This document shows, one piece after another, positions 20,355 to 28,817 of a stretch of DNA of 55,468 bases (position 1 is the stretch's first letter; each line of letters begins with the position of its first letter). This DNA is from a virus, in IMG/VR virus record IMGVR_UViG_3300043449_000430, positions 1 to 55,468 of that record; one strand, 5' to 3'. The position numbers were made by a program, and so were the translations under genes. The notes below the pieces were generated by a model. That model worked only from the letters and a program-made list of their open reading frames with translations, did no database searches and was not told where the DNA came from.

Positions 20355-20880
20355 CGTGGACAACTGTAATCACCTCATTGTCTTTTGCAAATGAAGATAG
20401 TCTTCTCATAATCTCATCACGAATCTGCGGGTATTCAGAAGCAATATCCTTGAGTATACCAACAAGGACTTCCTGTCTGCGTTCAATCTCAACCATTTCT
20501 TCAGCAAGTTCTTTATTCTCAAGAAGGCCAGCCTTCTGCAACATATCTATACGCTTAGACTCAATATCCATAACAAGTTTGATTGCTGCTGTTTTTGCAC
20601 TAAGATTGTTGGTCATGGACGCTTCATCAATAACCTCATAAGTTCGGGATACCAACTTGCTGTAATGTGTATCTGCAGCAGCGAGTGCCTCTTTAGCACG
20701 AGCACGGATAGCATCGTTAGCAGATGCCATAACCTTCCACTCATTAATAAGCGTTACAACTTTTTGTCTTGGGATAGACAATTGCTTTGAAATTACAGTT
20801 GGGTCATTTCCCTTAAGATATTCTTCTACGACCAAGTTTACCTGGTCTAGGTGCTTTACAAGATCGTCTTCAGTTGTCAT
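20344..20880 (-). CDS. terminase small subunit-like protein
   Basis: 178 residues. The first 60 contain a helix-turn-helix-like segment (GNDPTVISKQLSIPRQKVVTLINEWK). The remainder is helical with an acidic region (LLENKELAEEMVEIERRQEV). Place directly upstream of terL, with an 11-base overlap, supports a DNA-recognition subunit of the packaging motor. Sequence alone is only weakly similar to known small subunits. Confidence 0.75.
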   Translation of the reverse strand: MTTEDDLVKHLDQVNLVVEEYLKGNDPTVISKQLSIPRQKVVTLINEWKVMASANDAIRARAKEALAAADTHYSKLVSRTYEVIDEASMTNNLSAKTAAIKLVMDIESKRIDMLQKAGLLENKELAEEMVEIERRQEVLVGILKDIASEYPQIRDEIMRRLSSFAKDNEVITVVHDVQ

Positions 20881-21112
20881 ATTTTCCCTCTAGTCTATTA
20901 ATTTCATCCTTAATATAGAATATAGCCTTTTCAAGATCCTGAATTGTTTTTGACTCATCCTTAAGTCCTGCTCTCCACAAATATTTGAAAGCATTTCCAA
21001 TATTAAAGTTTCGGTGTCTTGTAATTTCAATGCATTCAATTCCAGATGGATCCGATGTATAGTGGGTAGGGTTATTTACTTGATCAACTGTAATAGTAAG
21101 TTTATTATTCAT
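20870..21112 (-). CDS. DUF3310 protein
   Basis: 80 residues from the ATG at 21112 (GGGAAGAAG upstream). VNNPTHYTSDPSGIECIEITRHRNFNIGNAFKYLWRAG is the DUF3310 signature, a phage family sometimes annotated as a nucleotide kinase; enzymatic activity is unproven. It begins within the last codons of the preceding membrane gene and overlaps the terminase small subunit start, so it belongs to the packaging operon. Confidence 0.85.
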   Translation of the reverse strand: MNNKLTITVDQVNNPTHYTSDPSGIECIEITRHRNFNIGNAFKYLWRAGLKDESKTIQDLEKAIFYIKDEINRLEGKYDN

Positions 21113-21227
21113 CGTCTTCTTCCCAATCAAATACATCTGGAATACCCCTCAATGAAGATATGGCATACCCAAGTCCAACCATTCCAATAACTGCAATAGC
21201 AACCACTGCTTTTTCAAGTTTGTTCAT
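21105..21227 (-). CDS. tiny membrane protein
   Basis: 40 residues with one clean membrane helix (VVAIAVIGMVGLGYAI) and an acidic cytoplasmic tail (VFDWEEDDE). It is joined to the HTH gene above by ATGA and overlaps the DUF3310 start below. No ribosome-binding site was found beyond coupling. Function unknown. Confidence 0.65.
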   Translation of the reverse strand: MNKLEKAVVAIAVIGMVGLGYAISSLRGIPDVFDWEEDDE

Positions 21228-21379
21228 CGTTTTGACTTCCTTAATCCAAATTTAGCAAGGTAAACATAAATAGTTTCTAGGCTTACTCCGCACTCTTTAG
21301 CAATTTCTTCTGGCGTTTTCTTATCCATAAGGTATCTCTTACGCATAAAAGTTTCGCTTGTATATAGTTTAGCAGCCAT
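21224..21379 (-). CDS. small helix-turn-helix DNA-binding protein
   Basis: 51 residues. MDKKTPEEIAKECGVSLETIYVYLAKFGL fits a helix-turn-helix of the homeodomain/sigma-4-like kind. A basic tail follows (RKSKR). It could regulate the terminase operon or act with the resolvase. The ATG at 21379 is five bases after the resolvase stop. A promoter-like TTGACA-N17-TAAACT overlaps this start, so translation may instead begin at the internal ATG at 21346. Confidence 0.65.
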   Translation of the reverse strand: MAAKLYTSETFMRKRYLMDKKTPEEIAKECGVSLETIYVYLAKFGLRKSKR

Positions 21380-21394
21380 AGCGTTATTTGTCAA
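21366..21394 (-). promoter_or_regulatory. TTGACA/TAAACT promoter candidate
   Basis: TTGACA (21389-21394), 17-bp spacer ending in TGC, TAAACT (21366-21371). The -10 lies inside the first codons of the HTH gene, so it would drive expression from the internal ATG at 21346. Confidence 0.45.
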
Positions 21395-21974
21395 CCCCTA
21401 TTGCCTTACCCCAGTTCTTTACAGCCCAATGCCCAATGCCACAGGCATCGGCCACATCGTTATCAGTAATAGTCTTATCGTACTGAATGTTAATAAAGTT
21501 AATAGTTCTTTGTTTGCGTAGTTCCCTTTCATAACCTTTAAGCCAAGATTCAGACTTTCCAGGATTTTGCGACTTGATATAAAGTTTTTCGTCCTTAGAG
21601 ATCTTCTTGTTGCCAATGAAATTTTGCCAAGTAATCGGTGCTACTTTCCCTATCATTCTAATTCCAGACTGACCTGCTGCACCAAGTAGAGCACCTTGAA
21701 CTAATGCCAAGTCAGCAGCAGTCTTGGGGCTATTCATAAAAACAGTATGCTCAATAACAATTGCATCGACATTCACAATATGATCAAACAATCCCTTAGA
21801 CTTTCTGCCAGCATCAATCACTTTCTCATAGATATTGTTTCCTTCAAAGTTAATCTTTCCAACCTCTTTAAGGTGTCCTCCATGAAATGTAGCGTATGCA
21901 AGACTATTGGTACTAGCATCAATAGCACAAATACGTTCTGGCTGTAACTCTAAGCCCCACTTATTTTTTACCAT
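21384..21974 (-). CDS. RuvC-like Holliday-junction resolvase
   Basis: 196 residues. ICAIDASTNSLAYA holds the first catalytic Asp (residue 19), DAIVIEHTVF the Glu, and ITDNDVADACGIGHWA the C-terminal Asp pair of RNase-H-fold RuvC enzymes. It would cut four-way junctions made during recombination and replication, preparing DNA for packaging. It has a 14-base overlap with the zinc protein upstream. Confidence 0.85.
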   Translation of the reverse strand: MVKNKWGLELQPERICAIDASTNSLAYATFHGGHLKEVGKINFEGNNIYEKVIDAGRKSKGLFDHIVNVDAIVIEHTVFMNSPKTAADLALVQGALLGAAGQSGIRMIGKVAPITWQNFIGNKKISKDEKLYIKSQNPGKSESWLKGYERELRKQRTINFINIQYDKTITDNDVADACGIGHWAVKNWGKAIGVDK

Positions 21975-22245
21975 TTATTTTTCCCTTTATTTCTTTAATT
22001 GCTTTTGTTACGGCATCAGGATTAACACTACAAGATGAACAAACTAAATCATCATTATAGATAGAAAGAGGAAGGGAGCAAGACTTGCAGAGCCTAGTCT
22101 TTCCTTTTCTTTTTTGCCTTTTTGATTGCAAATACCTTGCTGCAATTTTTTCTTTTGTTGCAATATCTCTACAGTTTGGAGAACAGTATATCTGATAAGA
22201 GACTGTTGGCTCAAACTGATTATCGCAGCATCTACAATTGTTCAC
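21961..22245 (-). CDS. zinc-finger-like protein
   Basis: 94 residues. Two cysteine clusters are seen: CRCCDNQF...YCSPNCRDIA at the start and LCKSCSLPLS...VCSSC in the middle, giving two probable zinc sites. The first resembles short zinc fingers that recognise nucleic acid. A basic linker (QSKRQKRKGKTR) lies between. It sits between the Cas4-like nuclease and resolvase genes and overlaps both, suggesting a nucleic-acid role. It starts with GTG. Confidence 0.7.
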   Translation of the reverse strand: MNNCRCCDNQFEPTVSYQIYCSPNCRDIATKEKIAARYLQSKRQKRKGKTRLCKSCSLPLSIYNDDLVCSSCSVNPDAVTKAIKEIKGKINGKK

Positions 22246-23047
22246 CGAGAATCTCCAGAGGCGCTATTTTTACTACGCCTGGGCCTGCAGACTCACATGC
22301 TTTTTTAATTGGGCATGACTTGCATATCTTGGAGTTTGATCTATAGTTTTTGTTTGGCAGGGTTCTGTCTTCCCATGTCTTGCGAACTAGTCTCATCCAA
22401 TCAAATGCCTGGTCTACCCACCGACGGTAATGATCGTTTACATCTACAGGGATCAAAAGGAGTTCATGATTATTTTTATTTTCATATATCATTACACCAG
22501 TTGGTCTCTTTAAGATCTTCATATAGATAAGTAACTGCATTAGGTGGCCATTCTTTGCCTTACCTGATGCCTTTCTATATTCAAATCCTTCATTCATCAT
22601 TGTTTTAATTTCACCAATAAGTTCTTGGCCTTGCCAATCAAACATGACATCTCCATACCCAAAAATAGGCGGATCATCATGTCTAATCTTAAATTCTGTT
22701 GTAGGTTCGTTATCATCATCACGATAAACCTTTACAATTCCAGCATTCATCATTGCATTTTGAATTCGTGCATGGGATAATGTTCCTGCTGTCATATTTG
22801 CAGAAGCATAGGCATCAGCATTGTCTTCAAACATCTGGCCATCAAATGCGAGGTACCAATATCTTGCACACTCTCCATGGCCATATGCAATAGTAGAAGG
22901 AGCAAATGTTTTCTTGGTAGTATGCTTGTCTACACGAGTGATCGTGTATCCTTCTTTAATCTTTGCCTCTAGCCCCGCTATATCCATAGGGTGAACTGGC
23001 TTTTCTTCTGGCTTAATCATAACTGTATGTAGTAAATTCTTCGTCAT
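22232..23047 (-). CDS. Cas4/RecB-like PD-(D/E)XK exonuclease
   Basis: 271 residues. Four cysteines at ECARYWYL (near residue 60) and ICKSCPIKKACESAG (near residue 250) form an iron-sulfur-type staple, as in Cas4 and AddB nucleases. IFGYGDVMFDWQGQELIGEIKTM supplies the Asp and the Glu-x-Lys of the PD-(D/E)XK site. It probably trims DNA ends for recombination with RecA. No Cas genes or CRISPR array are present. An extended -10 (TGC-TATACT) lies upstream at 23073-23078. Confidence 0.85.
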   Translation of the reverse strand: MTKNLLHTVMIKPEEKPVHPMDIAGLEAKIKEGYTITRVDKHTTKKTFAPSTIAYGHGECARYWYLAFDGQMFEDNADAYASANMTAGTLSHARIQNAMMNAGIVKVYRDDDNEPTTEFKIRHDDPPIFGYGDVMFDWQGQELIGEIKTMMNEGFEYRKASGKAKNGHLMQLLIYMKILKRPTGVMIYENKNNHELLLIPVDVNDHYRRWVDQAFDWMRLVRKTWEDRTLPNKNYRSNSKICKSCPIKKACESAGPGVVKIAPLEILGEQL

Positions 23048-23072
23048 TAATTTTCTCGTTTCTATTAGTATA

Positions 23073-23078
23073 AGTATA
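23073..23078 (-). promoter_or_regulatory. extended -10 (TGC-TATACT)
   Basis: Upstream of the Cas4-like gene, with a second TATACT six bases down. A short leader carries ACGAGAAA. No clear -35. Confidence 0.4.
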
Positions 23079-23083
23079 GCAGA

Positions 23084-23389
23084 CTATCGAGTTATATATT
23101 TTAATGCAGAAACAAGATTATTAATTGACTCTGCTGCAGTGTAGTAAAGATTTTTCTTTGCACGATCAGACTTGTCAACATTTGCCATCCATGTTGCCTT
23201 GAATGCCATCTTTGCTGCAATAGCCTGTAGTCTCACAATCTCCACAGTTGCAACATTTAGAGGAATGTCTGGCTTAATAATTATCTTAGCAATAAAAGTA
23301 AGAGCAGTAGTAAGTTCTTCGTCTTCCATGTAGTCTGCAATTTCTGACAAACCATTTACCATATCAATTGTAGTATTTTCACTTTGCAT
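23084..23389 (-). CDS. helical protein of unknown function
   Basis: 101 residues, almost entirely helical by eye, with acidic first half (SEIADYMEDEELTTALTFIAK) and basic second half (VDKSDRAKKNLYYTAAES). No cysteines and no membrane segment. AAAAGGAAAATA precedes the ATG. It sits between an oxygenase and the Cas4-like nuclease. Function unknown. Confidence 0.7.
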   Translation of the reverse strand: MQSENTTIDMVNGLSEIADYMEDEELTTALTFIAKIIIKPDIPLNVATVEIVRLQAIAAKMAFKATWMANVDKSDRAKKNLYYTAAESINNLVSALKYITR

Positions 23390-23400
23390 TATTTTCCTTT

Positions 23401-24093
23401 TTAAGCGTTGTCGGTTTTGTTTGTTTTAGTTAAGTTTCCTTCTTTTTCAAAAAAGTTCTCGTTGTACTTTAAAAATACTGGATCTGACTGCCAAGTCTTA
23501 AGTCTTTCTTTTCTTTCTTCTGGATTACGGGCAGCAAAGTTTAACTTTTCAAAATCTTCTCTTGTTGAGAAATGCATAGTTAAAACTTCTGTGTAGTCTC
23601 CTTCTTTAAACAATACTGGCTCTCTCCAGTGCACTTGACCAGCGCCCCAGAATACAAGAAGATCTCCATACTGAAGATTAAAACTTTCGTTTTCAATCAC
23701 AATCGGCCAATCTATATTGGCACCTAACTGGTAATCAATTGTTAGTTTAGAAAAATAATTATCTGAATCATAGTGTACTGGTAATTTTGGATTGGTTGCT
23801 TCATTATGCTCCTTGTTATAACTTAAATAACTATTGTGAGACATAAAAACATCTTCTCCAACTAAGTTAGAGGCAAGAACTTCAATCTTTCTCTGAATAG
23901 TTGGTGGATACATAACTTCTATCTGCATTCTTGACAAGTCTGGCAAGATAAGTGGAGAGTAGAATGTGCCTAGGTCTTTGGCAGTTTTTTGATACTTAAT
24001 GATTGCCCTTATGACCTCTACTTCCTCATCGCTAAGGAAGTTCTTTATAATGTGTGGAACTATCTTGTTCTTTGGTTCGTGTCCTGTGTTCAT
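23401..24093 (-). CDS. Fe(II)/2-oxoglutarate oxygenase-like protein
   Basis: 230 residues from the ATG at 24093. LPVHYDSDNYFS gives His107-x-Asp109, and LVFWGAGQVHWREP gives His155 and a candidate Arg157 for 2-oxoglutarate. The overall fold is like the prolyl hydroxylases at 2153 and 2732 but divergent. The mRNA is predicted to be leaderless: TATAAT lies exactly six bases before ATG. This fourth oxygenase stands inside the replication region rather than with the other three. Substrate unknown. Confidence 0.75.
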   Translation of the reverse strand: MNTGHEPKNKIVPHIIKNFLSDEEVEVIRAIIKYQKTAKDLGTFYSPLILPDLSRMQIEVMYPPTIQRKIEVLASNLVGEDVFMSHNSYLSYNKEHNEATNPKLPVHYDSDNYFSKLTIDYQLGANIDWPIVIENESFNLQYGDLLVFWGAGQVHWREPVLFKEGDYTEVLTMHFSTREDFEKLNFAARNPEERKERLKTWQSDPVFLKYNENFFEKEGNLTKTNKTDNA

Positions 24094-24099
24094 AATACT

Positions 24100-24105
24100 A
24101 TTATA
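24100..24105 (-). promoter_or_regulatory. leaderless -10 (TATAAT)
   Basis: Six bases before the ATG at 24093, within the last codons and stop of the 24101-24388 gene. No Shine-Dalgarno and only a weak -35. Confidence 0.6.
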
Positions 24106-24388
24106 CACCATCCTCTGTAAGTTGTTCTAAAATACTCATTTCAATTATAGCAAGTCTAACCTTAGAGTTACCCTCGCCCATAACGACAACTATGGCTGGA
24201 TCTTTACCATTTTTCATAGCGTCAGTAGTAGCCTTAGCCCAAACCTCTTTGTTCAATGTAAATGACTTACCAACTTCTTTAAAATCAACAACAAAGTTTT
24301 TCCAAGAAGCATCACCTTTCTGAGTATTTCTGCCAGAGTTTTTGTGCTGTTTAGCACCTATCCTCTTGGACTCACTCTTCTCTGTCAA
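24101..24388 (-). CDS. possible nuclease-like protein, resolvase type
   Basis: 95 residues from a TTG. The start RIGAKQHKNSGRNTQKGDASW is basic; VVDFKEVGKSFTLN and PAIVVVMGEGNSKVRLAII follow. An Asp-x-Lys pair after a basic region, and a beta core, recall small restriction-endonuclease-fold resolvases in actinophages. The match is weak and function is uncertain. It lies in the recombination cluster after RecA. Confidence 0.6.
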   Translation of the reverse strand: MTEKSESKRIGAKQHKNSGRNTQKGDASWKNFVVDFKEVGKSFTLNKEVWAKATTDAMKNGKDPAIVVVMGEGNSKVRLAIIEMSILEQLTEDGV

Positions 24389-24548
24389 AATCGCTCTTCT
24401 TTCTTTTACCTAGACCGACCCTGCTTATATGCTTATCCTTGCACATCCAGGTCATTTCTTTTGTCTCTGCATAAAGTCTTAAAGTCCCCACCTCTGCCTT
24501 GCAGACTTGGCACAAGAACTTGCCTTGATATACAGTAAAACTAGCCAT
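24372..24548 (-). CDS. small zinc-binding protein
   Basis: 58 residues from the ATG at 24548, which overlaps the RecA stop. FLCQVCKAEVGTLRLY...WMCKDKHISRV gives C-x2-C and C-x3-H, a likely zinc site. The end is basic then acidic. It is placed between RecA and the resolvase-like protein. Function unknown. Confidence 0.65.
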   Translation of the reverse strand: MASFTVYQGKFLCQVCKAEVGTLRLYAETKEMTWMCKDKHISRVGLGKRKKSDFDREE

Positions 24549-25551
24549 TGAGTTTTGCCTTGATTGATTCTTGCAAGTCAAGGTCCTCCCTTACACGGTT
24601 GACAAATGCTTCTTTGCCCTGAACCTTTGTGCCATCAGGAAGAATGTACCAGGCTCCTGTTCGTTCCACAATACCATTTAGTTCTGCTGTAGTAACCAGA
24701 TCACCGATGGTATCAAGACCAATATCATCACCTCTAAAATAAAAATCGTACTCACCAGATTGGAACCCTGGAGAGGTCTTAGAAAACTGTAGTTCCCATT
24801 TAATAGTTCTACCAACTTTTTCTTCAATTAATTTATCTCCCACCTTGATTTTGCCCTTAATTGCCTGATTATCTGACTCTGAAGAAAAGAGTTTAATAAT
24901 ACATGAGGAATAAAACTTAGTAGCCTGACCACCAGAAGGCTGCTGGCTAGTATACATAGCATTGATATTGTTACGAGACTGAGAAATAAGAACAAGCAAA
25001 GTTGGCTTAACTTTATTGTTTGCATAGTTAAGCATTTTCCATGCGTTACTAAAGTCACGAGATTCTGCTCCAATCTGCTTTGTATTTTCCAAAGCCTTCA
25101 TCTCATCTGTATCCTTTTCAAAATAAATTGCAGGAAGCATTGATGTAATAGAGTCTACCACAATTAAATCTACTCCAGCGTTCATTAGACCAACCCCAAC
25201 ATCCACCATGTCGCTGATTGTTCTTGCTTGTGAATAAATAAGTTTTTCTGGATCCACTCCTAAAGACCTTGCCCAGTCTTCTGAGTATGACATTTCTGAG
25301 TCAATCCAAGCACATAACTTTCCTTCGGCTTGGGCTAGAGCGATCATTTGAAGGCACATAGAGGACTTTGCAGACGACTTAGAGCCCCAGATAAGAACTT
25401 GTCTACCATACGGCAGTCCGCCCCCTAGAGCACGGTTTAACCCAAAACTTGGAGTAGGCTGATACTCGTAGTTAACCCCAACGCCACTTCCGAGTCTCTT
25501 TCTCAACTTAGGATCAAGTTGTGCTAACGCTTCTTCTATACTAACTGACAT
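24541..25551 (-). CDS. RecA/UvsX-like recombinase
   Basis: 336 residues from the ATG at 25551, six bases after GGAGG. The ATPase region reads VLIWGSKSSAKSSMCLQM (Walker A), LCAWIDSE, and VDLIVVDSITSMLP (Walker B). The P-loop is GSKSSAKS, with Ala in place of the last Gly of GxxxxGK; UvsX-type phage proteins also deviate here. TLLVLISQSRNN is the L2-side beta strand. It pairs DNA strands in recombination and repair. It overlaps the polymerase gene by 11 bases. Confidence 0.92.
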   Translation of the reverse strand: MSVSIEEALAQLDPKLRKRLGSGVGVNYEYQPTPSFGLNRALGGGLPYGRQVLIWGSKSSAKSSMCLQMIALAQAEGKLCAWIDSEMSYSEDWARSLGVDPEKLIYSQARTISDMVDVGVGLMNAGVDLIVVDSITSMLPAIYFEKDTDEMKALENTKQIGAESRDFSNAWKMLNYANNKVKPTLLVLISQSRNNINAMYTSQQPSGGQATKFYSSCIIKLFSSESDNQAIKGKIKVGDKLIEEKVGRTIKWELQFSKTSPGFQSGEYDFYFRGDDIGLDTIGDLVTTAELNGIVERTGAWYILPDGTKVQGKEAFVNRVREDLDLQESIKAKLNG

Positions 25552-28500
25552 GTACATCCTCCAATGTTACGGTTCCGTCTTTAGTCTTACCAAAATCAAA
25601 CTTGTAGTACTTTCCTTCTTCAATATTCATATAAGCCTTTGCAAAAGAAGTCGGGAACACTGTAATAGAGTGCAGATCTCTGCTTGTATCTGCAAGTGTA
25701 AGAGATGCCATCTTCTTTCCAGTCTTTGTAATTCTTGGCTTAAATGAAACAACGAACATCTCGTCATCCTTGTATGGAAGTTGCTTATAACTCAAGAACT
25801 TTACAAGAGCATGAGATGACTCTTTTATTTCGTCAGACGGTATGAAAGATACAATCCTGTTATCATTACAAAGAACCAGGTAAGAACGACCCGTCTCAAT
25901 AGTTGTATTTTCATCGTCAAATATACCAACACTACCAGTCTTGTCCAAAATTTCAACTCGTGACCACCCTGTTCCTCGCTTAATTGATTTTACCATACCC
26001 ATAAAAATGTAAGATCCCTTTTCTTCAAAGTCAGATATATCCTGAATGAATGCATAATAGTGAGAAGGAATAGCGATATTGAACTCTGGTAGGTTTAGAT
26101 ACTCGTAAAGATTTTCTTTAATGTCCTGATCATTTCTAGGATTATCATTAAAAGTTGCAGCACCGATTGCCCTTAGTGCTTGAAGAGCCCTAGAATTAAC
26201 CCCGTTACCCTTTGTAAAGGTAAACTCTTCAAGTTCTTTGTAGGATACGAACGGGCGAGCAGTAATATATCTTTCTGCAATCTTATCAGAGATGAACTTA
26301 ATTGCTGATAATCCAAACCGAATACCCTTGCCTTCAATTTTAAAATCAATATCCGAATCGTTAATATGTGGCAGTTTAATCGAAATGCCCATTCGCTTCG
26401 CTTCAATAAGGTATTCAGTTCTTGCATCTTTATCCTTTTCATTCTTAAGTAGTGAGTACATAAACTCTAGTGGGTAATAGTACTTTAACCATGCTGTCCA
26501 GTAGGATAGCGTTGAGTATGCTACTGCGTGTGACTTGTTAAATGAGTACCCTGCGTGAGCCTCAAAGTCATGCCAAAGATCAAGAGCAAGGTTTGGAGAG
26601 ATAAACTTTGATGCACCCTCTACAAATTTCTCTTTAAACTGATCAAACTCTTTAGCATCCTTTTTCTTTCCAATGATTTTTCTAACTTTATCTGCTTCCG
26701 ACATGGACATACCGCCAAGGTGTACGCATGCTTGCATAACTTGTTCCTGGTAAAGAATACAGCCATATGTGTCCTCCGTAAATTGTTTAAGTACTTGGTG
26801 TGTATAAGAAATGTTTTGGCGACCATGCTTACGATCAACATAGTCTTTTCCAATAGTATTCATAGCACCTGGGCGTACAAGAGCATTTGATGCTGCTAGT
26901 TCATTAAGGTTCTTTACACCCATCTTAACAAGAAGATTTGTGTATGGTGCTGCTTCACACTGGAATACGCCCTTTGTATAGCCATCCGAAAGCATCTGAT
27001 ACACGTTAGCGTCATCCATCTTGATTTTAAGAAGATCAATCTTCTTTCCATCTCGTTCCTTAATTATATCAATTGTGTTCTTAAGAACAGACAAAGTTTT
27101 AAGGCCCAACGCATCAATCTTAATCAAACCAATTCTTTCAGCCTCTTCCATGTCGACACCAACAACTGGAATTCTTTCATCAGAGCCAGTAGATGATCTT
27201 GTCTCAAGTGGAGCATATCTAAAGATTGGCTCCTTACTTGTTACTACACCTGCTGCGTGAATACCTGTACCACGAATACGACCTCTAAGTTGTTCACCGT
27301 AGACCTCTACCTCTGGATACTTCTCACGAAACTCCCGTGTTGATTTAGAGTTACAGAAGTCATCCCAAGAGTCAACAGTTTTTAGAACCTTGTTAACATC
27401 CGATAGTGGAATATTTAATACTCGTGCAACGTCTCTAACGATTCCTTTTCCTGTAAACTCAAGAAATGTAGCGATAGATGCAACATGGCGATACTGTCTA
27501 ACAAGATAGTCTTTGACTTCTTCACGACGAGTATCCTGAATATCTGTATCGATATCTGGGAAGTCGTTACGCTCTGGGTTAATAAATCGGAAGAACAAAA
27601 GGTTATGCTCAATAGGATCGATGTCCGTAATCTTTAGAGCATAACATACAAGAGACCCAGCAGAAGAACCACGTCCAGGACCAACCATGATCTCTTCCTT
27701 CTTGGCCCAGTTAATCATGTTGCTAACAACAAGGAAGTATGGAGCAAACTTCTTGTCTTTAATAATCTGCAACTCTTCTTCAAGTCTATCAAGGTATTCT
27801 TGATTTTCTGATAATCCTCGTTCTGCCAAACCTTCTAGCGCAACCTTTGCAAGTTCTTTGTCAGGACTCTTGTACTGCACTGGTAGAAGGTTTAGGCCTT
27901 CTTGAATTCCATAGTCTCCTACTGTATCTGCTAATAGCAGTGTGTTTGAGTATATGTCTGGTCTATCAATACCCTGGGCTTCCATGGCTGCTTTAATTTC
28001 TTCATATGAAAGCAGATGAATATCAAACTTATTAAAAGTAATCTGACGATCTTCGCCGTAGAGGTAGTCAAGGCGCTCCATCATTGTGCCCTTTTTCTTT
28101 GACTTTTCATACGTTGCATCTTTTACAAACTTACCGTGTGTGTTCATGAGCAACTTAAACTCTTGGACTTCCTTTTGTGATGGGTCAACATGGTGGCAGT
28201 CTGGTGTAACAACAACCTTAATGTTAAACTCGTCTGCGAGTTCAATGAGATACTTGTTTATGTGTGCTTCATTATGAGGCATTACCTCAATGTAATAGTC
28301 ATCCTCAAAGCGCTCTTTGAACCAAGAGATGTACTTCTTAGCAAGAGCAAACTCTTCTTCTTCTAATGCCTTTACAAGCACACTACTTGGACAAGCAGAA
28401 GTAACAATAATTCCTTCTTTATACTTTTCAAGAATTGTAAAGTCAAACCTTGGTTTCTTAAAAAACCCATCTGTCCAAGACAGTTCACTAATCTTATTAA

Positions 28501-28816
28501 GGTTTTCTAAGCCAATTTGATTCTTGGCTAGAAGGATAATGTGGTTATAGACAAGATCTTGCTGACCTTCTCTTTCAGACTTATCTCGTGTATCAGATAT
28601 GTCTGCACACATGTATCCTTCTAGACCTAGAATTGGCTTAATGCCCTTTGCTTTTGCAATACGGTGCAGTTCCCTATGCCCAGATAAAGTACCGTGGTCA
28701 GTGATGGCTATTGCAGGCATCCCTAACTCAACTGCACGGTCAACGTATTCTTCTGGAGTAGCAATCCCATCAAATAAACTAAAATGGGTATGGACATGTA
28801 AGCCGACGTAGTTCAT
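25541..28816 (-). CDS. dnaE: DNA polymerase III alpha subunit-like replicative polymerase
   Basis: 1091 residues, typical of DnaE. The N-terminal PHP domain reads YVGLHVHTHFSLFDG and AIAITDHGTLSG. The catalytic palm has FINPERNDFPDIDTDIQDTR with the Asp pair. YQEQVMQACVHLGGMS and KSHAVAYSTLSYWTAWLK mark the thumb and finger regions. A C-terminal OB-like part ends the protein. It replaces the family A or B polymerase of many phages. It is placed between the single-strand binding protein and RecA. Confidence 0.95.
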   Translation of the reverse strand: MNYVGLHVHTHFSLFDGIATPEEYVDRAVELGMPAIAITDHGTLSGHRELHRIAKAKGIKPILGLEGYMCADISDTRDKSEREGQQDLVYNHIILLAKNQIGLENLNKISELSWTDGFFKKPRFDFTILEKYKEGIIVTSACPSSVLVKALEEEEFALAKKYISWFKERFEDDYYIEVMPHNEAHINKYLIELADEFNIKVVVTPDCHHVDPSQKEVQEFKLLMNTHGKFVKDATYEKSKKKGTMMERLDYLYGEDRQITFNKFDIHLLSYEEIKAAMEAQGIDRPDIYSNTLLLADTVGDYGIQEGLNLLPVQYKSPDKELAKVALEGLAERGLSENQEYLDRLEEELQIIKDKKFAPYFLVVSNMINWAKKEEIMVGPGRGSSAGSLVCYALKITDIDPIEHNLLFFRFINPERNDFPDIDTDIQDTRREEVKDYLVRQYRHVASIATFLEFTGKGIVRDVARVLNIPLSDVNKVLKTVDSWDDFCNSKSTREFREKYPEVEVYGEQLRGRIRGTGIHAAGVVTSKEPIFRYAPLETRSSTGSDERIPVVGVDMEEAERIGLIKIDALGLKTLSVLKNTIDIIKERDGKKIDLLKIKMDDANVYQMLSDGYTKGVFQCEAAPYTNLLVKMGVKNLNELAASNALVRPGAMNTIGKDYVDRKHGRQNISYTHQVLKQFTEDTYGCILYQEQVMQACVHLGGMSMSEADKVRKIIGKKKDAKEFDQFKEKFVEGASKFISPNLALDLWHDFEAHAGYSFNKSHAVAYSTLSYWTAWLKYYYPLEFMYSLLKNEKDKDARTEYLIEAKRMGISIKLPHINDSDIDFKIEGKGIRFGLSAIKFISDKIAERYITARPFVSYKELEEFTFTKGNGVNSRALQALRAIGAATFNDNPRNDQDIKENLYEYLNLPEFNIAIPSHYYAFIQDISDFEEKGSYIFMGMVKSIKRGTGWSRVEILDKTGSVGIFDDENTTIETGRSYLVLCNDNRIVSFIPSDEIKESSHALVKFLSYKQLPYKDDEMFVVSFKPRITKTGKKMASLTLADTSRDLHSITVFPTSFAKAYMNIEEGKYYKFDFGKTKDGTVTLEDVHVS

Positions 28817-28817
28817 A

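Noticed and set aside
22232-23047. CRISPR adaptation module suggested by the Cas4-like gene
   Set aside because: No repeats with regular spacers and no cas1 or cas2 were seen; such nucleases are common in phages without CRISPR.
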